Shown here: positions 54,911 through 64,000 of the stretch, in pieces
How positions within the stretch are numbered: position 1 is the first letter of the stretch
Layout: the number at the start of each line of letters is the position of its first letter
NCBI GenBank assembly: GCA_018262795.1
Contig: JADFDM010000008.1
Coordinates: 1 to 64,000, forward strand
Length of the DNA: 64,000 nucleotides
Source of the DNA: Sphingobacteriales bacterium
Lineage (GTDB): Bacteria; Bacteroidota; Bacteroidia; Chitinophagales; LD1
Direction of reading: 5' to 3'
The notes under the pieces: model-generated
Databases searched by the model: none
Told to the model about the DNA's origin: nothing
What the model saw: only the letters and a program-made list of their open reading frames with translations
Position numbers and translations under genes: made by a program

Positions 54911-56221
54911 ATGGCCAATTCGTTTGAAGTAACAGGAGGGAAAAAATTAAAGGGAGAAATAACTCCGCAGGGAGCTAAGAACGAAGCGCTGCAAATTCTC
55001 TGTGCCGTGTTGCTCACGCCCCAAAAAATGATCCTCTCCAACATCCCCGCCATTCGCGATGTGATGGCCTTGATAGATATACTGAGCGACCTTGGTGTGA
55101 AGGTGGAGAAGCTGAGTGATGACACTTACGCTTTTCAGGCCGATCATATAAATCTCGACTACCTAAAGACGGACACCTATAAGAAAAAAGGCGCTTCTCT
55201 TCGCGGCTCTATCATGATTATGGGGCCGCTTTTAACCCGCTTTAAAAAAGCCTACCTACCCAAACCCGGTGGCGATAAAATTGGGAGAAGAAGATTGGAT
55301 ACTCACTTTTTGGGATTTGAAAAACTGGGCGCAAAGTTCAACTACGACAGCAACGAAACTTTTTATAGCGTAGAGGCGGGGAACTTGCAGGGAACCTACG
55401 TGCTGCTCGATGAGCCTTCGGTTACCGGCACGGCTAACATAGTGATGACGGCCGTGATGGCCAAAGGCACTACTACTATTTTTAATGCCGCTTGCGAACC
55501 CTACCTGCAACAACTGTGCAATATGCTCAACCGCATGGGAGCAAAAATTTCGGGCGTTGGCTCCAATTTGTTGACCATTGAAGGGGTAGAGGAATTGGGC
55601 GGAACCGAACACCGCATGTTGCCGGATATGATTGAAATTGGCTCGTTCATAGGTTTGGCGGCCATGACCCAAAGCGAACTTACCATTAAGAATTGCCGGT
55701 TGGATATGCTCGGAAACATTCTTCCTGTGTTTCAAAAATTAGGCATACAAATGGATTTTCGGGGAGATGATATTCATATCCCGGCACAGGAGCGCTACGA
55801 AATTCAGCGGTTTATTGATGGCTCCATCCTCACCGTGGCCGATGGACCCTGGCCGCTGTTTACCCCCGACCTGCTCTCTATTGTTTTGGTGATTGCAACA
55901 CAAGCCAAAGGCAGTGTGCTCATTCATCAAAAAATGTTTGAAAGCCGTTTGTTCTTCGTAGATAAACTGATTGATATGGGCGCGCAAATTATTCTTTGCG
56001 ACCCACACCGAGCTACCGTCATTGGAATTAATCGCGTTTATAAACTCAGGGGCATCACCATGAGTTCACCGGATATACGAGCCGGGGTGGCGTTGTTGAT
56101 AGCCGCCATGAGTGCCGAGGGAAAATCTATCATCAACAACATTGACCAAATTGACCGAGGCTACCAGCGAATTGATCAACGATTGAATGCGCTGGGCGCT
56201 TCTATTCAGCGTATTTCCTAA
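54911..56221 (+). CDS. murA: UDP-N-acetylglucosamine 1-carboxyvinyltransferase
   Basis: A 436-residue EPSP-synthase-fold enzyme of the first committed peptidoglycan step. Marks: GAKNEALQILCAVLLTP (UDP-GlcNAc site), PGGDKIGRRRLDTHFLGFEKLGA (active-site loop) and GYQRIDQRLNALGA at the C-terminus. In the loop, D122 takes the place of E. coli Cys115, the residue alkylated by fosfomycin. All other parts look complete, so the enzyme should be active but insensitive to the drug. It is a single gene. Confidence 0.95.
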   Translation: MANSFEVTGGKKLKGEITPQGAKNEALQILCAVLLTPQKMILSNIPAIRDVMALIDILSDLGVKVEKLSDDTYAFQADHINLDYLKTDTYKKKGASLRGSIMIMGPLLTRFKKAYLPKPGGDKIGRRRLDTHFLGFEKLGAKFNYDSNETFYSVEAGNLQGTYVLLDEPSVTGTANIVMTAVMAKGTTTIFNAACEPYLQQLCNMLNRMGAKISGVGSNLLTIEGVEELGGTEHRMLPDMIEIGSFIGLAAMTQSELTIKNCRLDMLGNILPVFQKLGIQMDFRGDDIHIPAQERYEIQRFIDGSILTVADGPWPLFTPDLLSIVLVIATQAKGSVLIHQKMFESRLFFVDKLIDMGAQIILCDPHRATVIGINRVYKLRGITMSSPDIRAGVALLIAAMSAEGKSIINNIDQIDRGYQRIDQRLNALGASIQRIS

Positions 56222-56374
56222 AGTATTGCACTCTTTTTTTCAAATTCCGTCTGCCATTATTTCAATCCCAATGGCTCAGAGGAAAATTATTCATGCAAAT
56301 GTCCGTTCCTGCCGTCAAATTGTCCACTAACAGGATAAGGCAGATATTTTGAGATATTTGGCGCGCTAAAAACT

Positions 56375-57073
56375 ATGGCTATGGATGAGAATAAAGAAAA
56401 CAACGAAAAGGAAAACCTGAAAGAACGAGCGGAAAATCTGAAGAACATGGTCAACGAAAAAGCCGAAGAGTTTGGCAAAGAAGCGAAAGGAAAGGCCGAA
56501 ACTTTTGCCGGTAAAACAATGGATGCCGCAGAGAAATTGCTCAGCGATGTTTTTACCAAGAAATCAAAGTTGGAAGAGGCCGACTTTGAAGAAATAAAAA
56601 CCGACCCGCGCGATATTGAAGTCAGCGAATTGAAAATAGAGTTAGAGGAACTGCGCGAAAAGTATGTGCGCTTGTATGCGGATTTCGACAACTTTAGAAA
56701 GCGCACTGCCAAAGAAAAATTAGAATTAATTCTAGTGGCCGGGAAAGATGTGATGTTGGATTTGCTGCCCGTAGTAGATGATTTTGAAAGAGCCTTAAAA
56801 GCCTCTGAGAAACTGGAAGAGGGTAAAATTGTTCGCGAAGGAATGCAACTCATCTACAATAAACTGGTAGCTAATTTGGCCGCCAAAGGATTAACTGCGA
56901 TGGAAAGTGTGGGAAAAGATTTTGACCCGGATAAGCACGAGGCGATTTCGGAAATAGAAGTGCCCACGCAAGAAATGCAAGGCAAGGTGGTAGATGAAGT
57001 AGAGAAAGGATACTTACTGAACGGAAAGATTATACGTTTTGCAAAAGTAGTAGTTGGAAAAAAGTCTGAATAG
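56375..57073 (+). CDS. grpE: nucleotide exchange factor GrpE
   Basis: A 232-residue GrpE. A long N-terminal extension of Lys/Glu-rich helix (1-85, MNEKAEEFGKEAKGKAETFAGKTMDAAEKLL) precedes the usual coiled coil (LREKYVRLYADFDNFRKRTAKEKLE) and the beta-domain (MESVGKDFDPDKHEAI ... VVDEVEKGYLLNGKIIRFAKVVVGK). It releases ADP from DnaK. The start could also be the ATG two codons later. dnaJ follows after 5 nt. Confidence 0.94.
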   Translation: MAMDENKENNEKENLKERAENLKNMVNEKAEEFGKEAKGKAETFAGKTMDAAEKLLSDVFTKKSKLEEADFEEIKTDPRDIEVSELKIELEELREKYVRLYADFDNFRKRTAKEKLELILVAGKDVMLDLLPVVDDFERALKASEKLEEGKIVREGMQLIYNKLVANLAAKGLTAMESVGKDFDPDKHEAISEIEVPTQEMQGKVVDEVEKGYLLNGKIIRFAKVVVGKKSE

Positions 57074-57078
57074 AAGAT

Positions 57079-58272
57079 ATGGCAAAGCGAGATTTTTATG
57101 AAATATTAGACGTTTCCAAAACGGCTACCAAAGAAGAAATTAAAAAAGCATACCGAAAGACGGCTTTGAAATTTCACCCCGATAGAAATCAGGGGGATAA
57201 AGCCGCAGAAGAGAAGTTCAAGGAAGCGGCTGAGGCTTATGAAGTTTTAAGCGACCCACAGAAGAAAGCGCAATACGATCAGTTTGGCCATGCCGGCATG
57301 AATGGCGGTGGCGGATATGGTGGCGGTGGCTTTGGCGGTGGTGGAATGAATATGGAAGACATCTTCCGCAACTTCGGAGATATATTCGGAGGTGGCGGTG
57401 GTGGTGGCAGCTTCGATCCTTTCGAAAGTGTTTTTGGAGGGACTGGGGGAAGTCGTCAATCGCGCGGTAGAGGGAAACGCGGCAGCAATCTTCGCATCAA
57501 AGTGAAGTTGACCTTAAAGGAAGTGGCAGACGGGGCCAAGAAAACCATCAAGGTGAAAAAGCAAGTGGTGTGCGGCACTTGCGAAGGTTCCGGAGCTAAG
57601 GATCCTTCTTCGGTGGGAAAGTGTTCGGTTTGCGGTGGTAGCGGTGTGATGCGCAAAGTCACCAACACGATTTTGGGTCAAATGCAAACGACTGCTACCT
57701 GCTATTCTTGCAATGGAAGCGGGCAGCAAATCACTAAAAAATGTGTGACCTGCAATGGTCTCGGAGTAGTTTACGGAGAAGAAAATCTAACCCTTGATAT
57801 ACCTGCCGGAGTGCAGGACGGCATGCAGCTTTCCCTGAGTGGAAAAGGAAATGCGGGAGAGCAGGGAGGCTCTTCAGGAGATTTAATTATTCTGATTGAA
57901 GTAGAAAACCATCCCGAATTAGAAGTGGACGGGCAGAATGTGATTTACAACCTCCACATCAGTTTCATTGACGCGGTATTGGGCGCAAGTGTAGAAGTGC
58001 CCACCATCGAAGGCAAAGCAAAATTTAAAATACCAACCGGCACACAAGCGGGCAAAGTTTTCCGGCTGAACGGCAAAGGACTGCCCGCTGTTAATGCCTA
58101 CGGGAAAGGTGATCAGTTGATATTAGTGAACGTATATACGCCCACCGAACTATCGGCTGAGGAGAAAAAACTATTGGAGAAACTGCGCGAAAGTGAAAAC
58201 TTTAAACCTAAGCCGGGCACAAAAACCGAGAAGGGATTTTTTGATCGTATGCGCGATTTCTTCGTAGAATGA
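57079..58272 (+). CDS. dnaJ: co-chaperone DnaJ
   Basis: A 397-residue type I DnaJ. The J-domain has H33-P-D35; a Gly/Phe-rich stretch (about 75-130) follows; four zinc motifs are CGTCEGSG, CSVCGGSG, CYSCNGSG and CVTCNGLG (the last with L for G/x, still four Cys pairs); then the substrate domains and the end GFFDRMRDFF. It hands substrates to DnaK. It is coupled to grpE; dnaK is not in the window. Confidence 0.95.
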   Translation: MAKRDFYEILDVSKTATKEEIKKAYRKTALKFHPDRNQGDKAAEEKFKEAAEAYEVLSDPQKKAQYDQFGHAGMNGGGGYGGGGFGGGGMNMEDIFRNFGDIFGGGGGGGSFDPFESVFGGTGGSRQSRGRGKRGSNLRIKVKLTLKEVADGAKKTIKVKKQVVCGTCEGSGAKDPSSVGKCSVCGGSGVMRKVTNTILGQMQTTATCYSCNGSGQQITKKCVTCNGLGVVYGEENLTLDIPAGVQDGMQLSLSGKGNAGEQGGSSGDLIILIEVENHPELEVDGQNVIYNLHISFIDAVLGASVEVPTIEGKAKFKIPTGTQAGKVFRLNGKGLPAVNAYGKGDQLILVNVYTPTELSAEEKKLLEKLRESENFKPKPGTKTEKGFFDRMRDFFVE

Positions 58273-58328
58273 ATTCGGAATTTATACTCCAGGCTTTTTA
58301 ACTTTAGCCAAACAGGTCAAAAAAATAT

Positions 58329-59615
58329 ATGCGATTAACTCTACTCGGGCTGCTGCTTTTTGCCGGTGGCTTTCTTTCTGCTCAAATCGAAGTTTCAGAG
58401 ATCAACTACAATTCCGACTCTACCCTGAATTCAGGTAATTGGGTGGAGTTGCACAATAGAGGAAATACCAACATCAACCTCACCGGTTGGATTATTACGG
58501 ACTCTAAACCCACTCACATTTTCACCTTTCCTTTAAATAAGAATTTAGCTCCCGGTGAATATTTGGTGGTCACTGATGATACGGTGAAGTTTAAGAATAT
58601 TCACCCTGGGGTGGCTAATTACTTGGGAGAAATACCTTATGGACTCAGCAATAATTCTGACACAATCACCATTTATGATAACAACGGCACCATCGTTTAC
58701 AACATGGCTTATTGGGATTCGTCTCCGTGGCAAAAAACAGCAGATGGTATGGGTCGCACCTTAGAACTCAGAAGCTCTGCTGCCGACCCCACACTTCCGG
58801 AAAGTTGGTTTGCCGGCTGCATGGGAGGTTCTCCCGGCACGGCCTACACGCCTTGCAACGATCCAATAGTGTTTACCGAAATCAATTACCATTCTCTGCC
58901 GCAGTTAGATTCGAGAGATTGGGTAGAGTTGCACAACCGCACGGCATCTGCTATTGATATTTCAGCCTGGCAGCTAAAAGATAAAACCGATACCAATGTC
59001 TATGTTTTCCCATCCGGCACTATGATTCCGGCCGATGGCTATTTAGTAGCGGTAACGGATACTCCGTATTTTAAAAATGTGTATCCCACCGTCACTAATT
59101 ATGTGGGAGATATTGGCTTTCATTTCAGCAACAGCGGAGATGGGATTCGCTTGTTCAATGCACAAACCGGAAGGATTCAATTCAGCATGATATACAATGA
59201 CAAAGCCCCTTGGCCTACCTCCCCCGATGGACAGGGCTATACCTTAGAAATAATGGATGAAAACGGAATCGTGAACGATGGCAACAACTGGCGCTCAGGC
59301 TGTATGGGCGGCTCGCCCGGCAGGGTTTACGACCCCAGTTGCGGAACGGGGATAAATGAACACCCGGCTAATTTATATTTTACGATTGTAGAAAATCCGG
59401 TTCACGAGCAACTCATATTTGAGATAGCTCCCACGCAGCCCTACCGCCAAACTCAACTACTTGTAACCGACCTCCTGGGCAGAGAAGTAGCGCAATACGC
59501 CTCGCTTCAAAGCGGGAGAAATTCCATACTATTACACCGACTTTCAGCAGGACTTTATTTTGCAACTCTTTCGGATGGCGAGCGCCAGACCACGCATAAA
59601 TTTGTGATTGAATAA
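58329..59615 (+). CDS. T9SS-exported protein with two lamin-tail domains
   Basis: A 428-residue secreted protein. After a signal peptide (about 1-18) come two lamin-tail (LTD) domains of about 160 residues each, sharing EINYNS/EINYHS ... DWVELHNR ... W...D...FPSGT...DGYLVVTDT...YVGDIGF.LSN.GD.I.L...G and a conserved end W..GCMGGSPG. A T9SS type A domain ends the protein (FTIVENPVHEQLIFEIAP ... LSAGLYFATLSDGERQTTHKFVI). Bacterial LTDs occur in surface proteins; the role is unknown. The ABC transporter gene starts 6 nt later. Confidence 0.88.
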   Translation: MRLTLLGLLLFAGGFLSAQIEVSEINYNSDSTLNSGNWVELHNRGNTNINLTGWIITDSKPTHIFTFPLNKNLAPGEYLVVTDDTVKFKNIHPGVANYLGEIPYGLSNNSDTITIYDNNGTIVYNMAYWDSSPWQKTADGMGRTLELRSSAADPTLPESWFAGCMGGSPGTAYTPCNDPIVFTEINYHSLPQLDSRDWVELHNRTASAIDISAWQLKDKTDTNVYVFPSGTMIPADGYLVAVTDTPYFKNVYPTVTNYVGDIGFHFSNSGDGIRLFNAQTGRIQFSMIYNDKAPWPTSPDGQGYTLEIMDENGIVNDGNNWRSGCMGGSPGRVYDPSCGTGINEHPANLYFTIVENPVHEQLIFEIAPTQPYRQTQLLVTDLLGREVAQYASLQSGRNSILLHRLSAGLYFATLSDGERQTTHKFVIE

Positions 59616-59621
59616 TCAAGC

Positions 59622-60518
59622 ATGACTCAACTATCACTTCAACACGTTATCAAACGCTACGGAAGCTACACCGCTTCGGATGATGTGAGTTTTGAAATTC
59701 CGAAAGGGAAGATTTTCGGATTGTTGGGACCAAACGGTGCCGGGAAAACTACTCTCATCCGAATGATCACGCGAATACTGTACCCTGACAGCGGCACTAT
59801 TTTATTTGATGGCGAGCTATTGTGCGATAAGCATACGGAACGAATAGGCTATATGCCCGAAGAGCGCGGCTTGTATAAGAAAATGAAAGTAGGCGAGCAC
59901 CTGATTTATCTGGCGCGTTTAAAAGGACTTTCCTTAGCCGAAGCAAAAGAGAAGGTAAATTATTGGTTGAACCGATTGGAGGTTACGGATTGGTATCTCA
60001 AACATATTGAAGAGCTTTCAAAAGGGATGAGCCAGAAGATTCAATTTATTGCGACCGTGCTTCACGACCCGGAGTTGTTGATTTTGGATGAACCGTTCAG
60101 TGGTTTAGATCCCATCAACTCGAAATTGATCGAAGAAGAAATCAACCGGCTAAGTGAGCAGGAAAAGACCATCATTTTTTCAACTCACCGAATGGAACAG
60201 GTAGAGGAAATATGTGACGATATTGTGCTGGTGAATAAAGGCCGGAAAATTCTTGAAGGTGAAATTAAAGAGTTGAAACAACGGTTCAAGGAAAATAAAT
60301 TCAGAGTGTCGTACCGTGGTGAATTATCAGATGGTGTCTTAGATAAATTACACGTGCTATCGCAAGCCGAGGGGAGTGTGGTCGTTCAATTTTCGGAAGA
60401 ACATCATGGAAATGATTTGCTGAAATTATTTATAGAGCAAGAGGTGGAGGTTACTGCGTTTAATGAAATACTACCCAGCATCAATGAAATATTTATTCGC
60501 CAAGTAGAGCAGAGCTAA
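59622..60518 (+). CDS. ABC transporter ATP-binding protein (NatA-like)
   Basis: A 298-residue ABC ATPase: Walker A G36-PNGAGKTT44, signature LSKGMSQKIQF, Walker B LLILDEPFSGLDP and the H-loop FSTHRMEQVE. The C-terminal 80 residues fit the DUF4162 regulatory domain of Na+ efflux NatA-type proteins. The permease starts at the next base after its stop, so the two form one unit. Confidence 0.92.
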   Translation: MTQLSLQHVIKRYGSYTASDDVSFEIPKGKIFGLLGPNGAGKTTLIRMITRILYPDSGTILFDGELLCDKHTERIGYMPEERGLYKKMKVGEHLIYLARLKGLSLAEAKEKVNYWLNRLEVTDWYLKHIEELSKGMSQKIQFIATVLHDPELLILDEPFSGLDPINSKLIEEEINRLSEQEKTIIFSTHRMEQVEEICDDIVLVNKGRKILEGEIKELKQRFKENKFRVSYRGELSDGVLDKLHVLSQAEGSVVVQFSEEHHGNDLLKLFIEQEVEVTAFNEILPSINEIFIRQVEQS

Positions 60519-61844
60519 ATGAACAAGATCTGGATTATCATACAAAGGGAGTACATCACCCGGGTAAGGAAAAAGAGTTTTCTTCTCATCACTTTGCTTG
60601 CGCCTTTAGGGTTTCTTTTGCTAACGCTTTTTTCTGTTCTTATCAGTAGTTATTCACAGGACAAAACAGATGTGGCCATCATAGATGAGTCAGGATTGTT
60701 TAGTGACACCCCAATACCAGATGCGGAAGATGAGACCGTTTATTTTCACAAGATCTCAGATAATTACGAAAAGCTGTCAGCCGAACTGGCGAAGAAAGAC
60801 GATAAGCAACCGAAGTATGAAGCCATCATTTACATCCCCAAAAATTTCGATTTGAATTCTCCGAACAAGCCCGGCATAGCCTATCGGTATGTGAAGCGTC
60901 CCGGACTGAGCAAGCGTAGTTTTATTAACCAGCGGATGACCGATGCTTTACAAAAACTGCGGATGTCTCTGCTACACATCAATGAGCAACAGATTGAAGA
61001 TATGCAGCAGAAAGTAACGCTGAATTTTGAATCGCTGAATAACGAAAAGGAAAAACAAGGCTACGCAGATGCCGCAGCGTTGGTGGGAATGGTGATGGGT
61101 TTTGCCATTTATATCTCTCTGTTTCTGTACGGCACTATGATTATGAAAGGGGTGATGGAAGAAAAAACAAACCGCATTGTAGAAGTACTCACCTCATCGG
61201 TAAAACCTTTTCAGATGTTGATGGGGAAGATATTGGGAGTAGGAGCCGTGGGTCTTACTCAGTTTGTGCTTTGGATTTTACTCATGTTTGGCGTGAACCT
61301 CATTTCAGGAGCTATTTTCGGTATCGCACTTAGTCATCCTGCTTCGGGGATGGGGCAGTTGCAAAATTCAGGGGTGGAACCCGATGATATTTTAGCCATT
61401 ACTCAAAACATTTCCTCCCTACCAATTCTGCAAATCGTTATTCTGTTTCCACTTTATTTCTTGGGCGGCTTTTTTCTTTACGGCTCTCTGTTTGCAGCCG
61501 TAGGCGCTGCGATGGGCGAAGACGGTGATCAGCAATCGCTGATGATTCCCATCACCATCCCTATTATTATCGCCATTATGATTGCGATCAATGTAATTAA
61601 TAACCCCGATAGTGCATTGGGTTTTTGGGGGTCTATCATCCCTTTTACTTCTCCAATTGTCATGAGTGCCCTATTACCTTTTCGCCCGGAGTGGTGGCAA
61701 ATCGCACTTTCCTTAGTTTTGCTGATCGGAGGCTTTTTGCTAACCACCTATGTAGCAGCAAAAGTGTACCGTGCAGGAATATTGATGTACGGCAAAAAAA
61801 TTAAACTGAAAGAAATTATCCGCTGGATTTTCAGCAAATCTTAA
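60519..61844 (+). CDS. ABC-2 type transporter permease (NatB-like)
   Basis: A 441-residue permease with one N-terminal helix (about 22-45), a large extracytoplasmic domain (45-185) and five to six C-terminal helices (190-435). MKGVMEEKTNRIVEVLTSSVKPFQMLMGKILGVGAVGLTQF is typical of ABC-2/NatB. The substrate may be Na+ or another ion or small molecule; the sequence does not tell. It is paired with the ATPase directly upstream. Confidence 0.92.
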   Translation: MNKIWIIIQREYITRVRKKSFLLITLLAPLGFLLLTLFSVLISSYSQDKTDVAIIDESGLFSDTPIPDAEDETVYFHKISDNYEKLSAELAKKDDKQPKYEAIIYIPKNFDLNSPNKPGIAYRYVKRPGLSKRSFINQRMTDALQKLRMSLLHINEQQIEDMQQKVTLNFESLNNEKEKQGYADAAALVGMVMGFAIYISLFLYGTMIMKGVMEEKTNRIVEVLTSSVKPFQMLMGKILGVGAVGLTQFVLWILLMFGVNLISGAIFGIALSHPASGMGQLQNSGVEPDDILAITQNISSLPILQIVILFPLYFLGGFFLYGSLFAAVGAAMGEDGDQQSLMIPITIPIIIAIMIAINVINNPDSALGFWGSIIPFTSPIVMSALLPFRPEWWQIALSLVLLIGGFLLTTYVAAKVYRAGILMYGKKIKLKEIIRWIFSKS

Positions 61845-61870
61845 TTCCTCACTTGAAATAAAACCGAAGC

Positions 61871-62761
61871 ATGAAAAAAATGATTTTATATCCGCTGATG
61901 TTGCTGGTTCCCTTTTTCGGAATGGCACAATCCATCTCTATTCAGCAATCCACGCAACCATGCAGCCACGGAGAGCAGCCCTCCTTTCAGTTGCTGATAC
62001 CGCAGGCAAAATTGAAAGATGTGGAACGCGACTGGACCCGCTATCTCAAAACAAAAGCAAAAGGCAAACCGGAAGAGGTAGCCGGAGAGATAGCCATGTA
62101 TGGAGCCGTAAAAAAGAACGTTGCCCCCGATGGTTTTAATGTATTCAGCAAATTATTGGAAACTACTGAGGGCGTGATGCTCACTGCTTGGTTTATGAGA
62201 AGTGATTCCGCCTTTATGAGTAAAGAGAAGGATAGCAATCAGGCATTAGCAGTGGAATTATACCTGCAAAACTTTGCGGTACCCGAATACAAAGCTATTG
62301 TAAAAGATGAATTGAAAAGCGAAAACAAAAAACTCGAAGACTTACAAAACGATTTGAAAGGGTTTATCAATGCCGAGGAGAAATCTAATTCAAAGATTAA
62401 TGAAAACGAGCGCTCTATCAGTAGAAATAAAACGCAATTAAGAACCAATGAAAATGATCAGAAGAATCAGCAGAATAGAATTGGCCAGCAAAAAGTGGTC
62501 GTGGAATCGCTGAAAAGAACTCCCGGTGATGCCTATAAAGAAGCGGAGAAAACGCTGAAGGAAATGGAAAATGAATTGAAGAAGTTGGTCAACGAAAATG
62601 AAAAACTAAATAAGCAGATAGATAAATGGGAAAAGGAGATAAGAGAAGAAGGCCGGAATATTGATCAGAGCAAGCAAGATCAATCTTTAAAAAATACGGA
62701 TATTGAAAAGCAACGCAGAGTAGTGAAGTCAGTAGAAAACAAGCTGAAAAGCATTCAATAA
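61871..62761 (+). CDS. secreted coiled-coil protein
   Basis: A 296-residue protein with a signal peptide (about 1-19, GMAQ) and a small N-terminal domain (25-140). Residues 140-296 are almost all coiled coil, rich in Asn, Lys, Glu and Gln (LEDLQNDLKGFINAEEKSNSKINENERS ...; EMENELKKLVNENEKLNKQIDKWEKEI). It follows the ABC permease by 26 nt and may be co-transcribed. No family recognised; a periplasmic scaffold is a guess. Confidence 0.78.
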   Translation: MKKMILYPLMLLVPFFGMAQSISIQQSTQPCSHGEQPSFQLLIPQAKLKDVERDWTRYLKTKAKGKPEEVAGEIAMYGAVKKNVAPDGFNVFSKLLETTEGVMLTAWFMRSDSAFMSKEKDSNQALAVELYLQNFAVPEYKAIVKDELKSENKKLEDLQNDLKGFINAEEKSNSKINENERSISRNKTQLRTNENDQKNQQNRIGQQKVVVESLKRTPGDAYKEAEKTLKEMENELKKLVNENEKLNKQIDKWEKEIREEGRNIDQSKQDQSLKNTDIEKQRRVVKSVENKLKSIQ

Positions 62762-62777
62762 ATTTTGACTCATACTA

Positions 62778-62815
62778 CCAAGCAGGCCTTCAATGAAGCC
62801 TTGCTTTGGTTTTAG
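62778..62815 (+). terminator. imperfect terminator hairpin
   Basis: CCAAGCAGGCCTTC (62778-62791) pairs with GAAGCCTTGCTTTGG (62795-62809) with two mismatches, followed by a T-rich stretch. It lies 17 nt after the coiled-coil gene and probably ends the 59.6-62.8 kb unit. Confidence 0.6.
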
Positions 62816-62895
62816 TTTAGCTTCCACCATATCCTTCGCTGCGCTCGGTGATTGTGCCGAAAGAGTATGCAGTTTAGTATCATAAACGAAGTTCT

Positions 62896-63594
62896 ATGTC
62901 AAATACCTTTGCGGAAAAAGTGATTGATTTCAACCGACATTTGCACTATTCGGGCAAACTGCCGAAAGGGTTTCGGGTAATAAATCCCTATCTGGATAAT
63001 CCGGAAACGATGGAGGTGATACAACAGTTCTATCACAAATTTTACAATGACTCCAAGCAACGAAAATTCATTGTGGGCATTAACCCGAGCCGCCATGGTG
63101 CGGGAGTTACAGGAGTGCCGTTTACCGATACCAAACGATTGGAAAGTGCCTGCGGTATCAAAATGCACTCGGCTTACACGCACGAAGTTTCATCGGTGTT
63201 TATGTATGATTTGATTGCCGAATACGGAGGGGCCAAAGAGTTCTACAAACAGTTTTATATCAACTCGCCCTTTCCCTTAGCCATTATTCGCTTAACCAAA
63301 GAGGGCAAGTGGTTAAATGCCAATTATTATGATGACCCCACTCTGTTTGAAATGGTGAAAGACTTTATGATTTCGTCTTTGAAAAAACATATTCGCATGG
63401 GCGTAGATGCTTCGGAGGTTTTTGTGTTGGGGAAAAAGAATGCCGACTTCATTCAGAAGTTAAATAAGGAAGCGAAGTTGTTTGACCGTTTGCAAATTCT
63501 TGAACACCCTCGATACATTCAGCAATATAAATCAAAAGAAAAGCAGTTTTATATTGAGAAGTTCATCTTCACCTTGAATAGTACCTCCGCCTAA
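62896..63594 (+). CDS. SMUG2-type uracil-DNA glycosylase family protein (DUF4918)
   Basis: A 232-residue protein of the DUF4918/SMUG2 group in the uracil-DNA glycosylase superfamily. Motif 1 is G61-I-N63-P-SRHGAGVTGVPFTD and the motif 2 loop is E-H204-PRYIQQY. The Asn in motif 1 instead of Asp fits SMUG-type enzymes. A single gene; it probably removes uracil or a modified base from DNA, but activity is inferred from the fold. Confidence 0.88.
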   Translation: MSNTFAEKVIDFNRHLHYSGKLPKGFRVINPYLDNPETMEVIQQFYHKFYNDSKQRKFIVGINPSRHGAGVTGVPFTDTKRLESACGIKMHSAYTHEVSSVFMYDLIAEYGGAKEFYKQFYINSPFPLAIIRLTKEGKWLNANYYDDPTLFEMVKDFMISSLKKHIRMGVDASEVFVLGKKNADFIQKLNKEAKLFDRLQILEHPRYIQQYKSKEKQFYIEKFIFTLNSTSA

Positions 63595-63924
63595 AACTGA
63601 CTTACTTATCAAAGGCTCCCGATATTGGGAAATGAGATAGAATATTTCTCTCGCAAACTTTACAGGCTTTAAAATACAGCAGTTTATCTGTGTAGCCGGA
63701 GAATCATTATTTTTTTATCTGTAGTTCTGGATGACTTCGAAATGTAGCTAAAAGGTTGAATGTTTGCTGCTGTTTTGAATGCGGTACAGCACCTGACTTT
63801 TTCCCGCAGGATTGCCTTCAGCAAACCTTGCGAGGGAAAAGACCATCGTCTATTTTTATTTCTCCCTTTATCCATTCTTTACTTTAGGTCATTTAATTGC
63901 ATTTTAGAGGCACTAATAAAAGCT
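63595..63924. other. intergenic stretch without a recognisable gene
   Basis: A 330-nt gap. No credible ORF, tRNA or terminator was found. A 63-codon minus-strand frame at 63684-63875 has no family features. Confidence 0.45.
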
Positions 63925-64000
63925 ATGAAGGAATATTACGTACGCTATGGACGCAACCGAAACGTTGCATGGGCCATTGTACTTCCTTGTTTGAGTATCG
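63925..64000 (+). CDS. possible start of a gene cut by the window edge
   Basis: An open frame from ATG at 63925 to the window end gives 25 codons (MKEYYVRYGRNRNVAWAIVL...). The end looks like the beginning of a membrane segment. There is no clear promoter; the call rests on the open frame and plausible composition only. Confidence 0.35.
   Translation, partial: MKEYYVRYGRNRNVAWAIVLPCLSI

Noticed and set aside
54732-54932. A 66-codon ORF upstream of murA
   Set aside because: It runs into murA in another frame and has no support from composition or signals.
57295-57440. Short GGTGGC-rich repeat tract
   Set aside because: It is the normal Gly-rich linker of DnaJ, not an independent repeat element.

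Overview
The window is a piece of a Bacteroidota chromosome, most likely from an aerobic member of the Chitinophagales/Sphingobacteriales side of the phylum. The evidence is convergent: four secreted proteins end in type IX secretion (T9SS) sorting domains; several promoters fit the Bacteroidota pattern TTTG - about 19 nt - TAnnTTTG; respiration uses alternative complex III (ActABCDEF) feeding a caa3-type oxidase; and there are phylum-typical families (DUF3276 PUR-alpha-like protein, GSCFA protein, ISAon1-type insertion sequence, the short ParE/ParC pair). The genus cannot be named from sequence alone.

Layout. 1-3.9 kb: a kinase-like orphan gene on the minus strand, then an isolated ribosomal block rplD-rplW-rplB-rpsS-rplV with its own promoter, cut off from the rest of the S10/spc cluster on both sides. 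3.9-7.9 kb: ECF sigma factor with a small membrane partner, a membrane histidine kinase and a T9SS-exported protein. 8.2-22.5 kb: one long plus-strand respiratory operon, actABCDEF-coxB-coxA-ctaB-coxC-coxC2-coxD, closed by a strong terminator. 22.6-31.6 kb: mixed genes (FGE-like protein, SGNH/PKD secreted protein, GSCFA protein, aroC, a LuxE-like ligase with two membrane proteins). Inside this stretch lies a striking array of at least twenty contiguous 21-bp repeat units (25936-26355) that switches from a GC-rich to an AT-rich unit family. 31.6-45.5 kb: housekeeping genes accC, ettA, purT, a 1174-residue T9SS adhesin-like protein, and parE-parC. 45.6-50.5 kb: a two-component signalling island with two histidine kinases and two response regulators.

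50.6-54.6 kb is the accessory part. A complete 1450-bp ISAon1-type element with 30-bp inverted repeats has cut off the 3' end of a secreted-protein gene. That gene is the last member of a minus-strand operon holding a large secreted protein and two related Cys-rich lipoproteins. The operon is divergent from an XRE regulator, and between them sits an operator array (GTTGTAA-T-TTACAAC, two full sites and one half-site at exact 22-bp spacing). 54.9-64 kb returns to core genes: murA (with Asp at the fosfomycin-target Cys position), grpE-dnaJ, a lamin-tail-domain T9SS protein, a NatAB-like ABC exporter, a coiled-coil secreted protein and a SMUG2-type DNA glycosylase.

The act-cox genes form one electron path: quinol is oxidised at ActB/ActC/ActF, electrons pass along the haems of ActA and ActE to CuA of CoxB and then to CoxA, with CtaB making haem O. 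No tRNA, rRNA or CRISPR array was seen.
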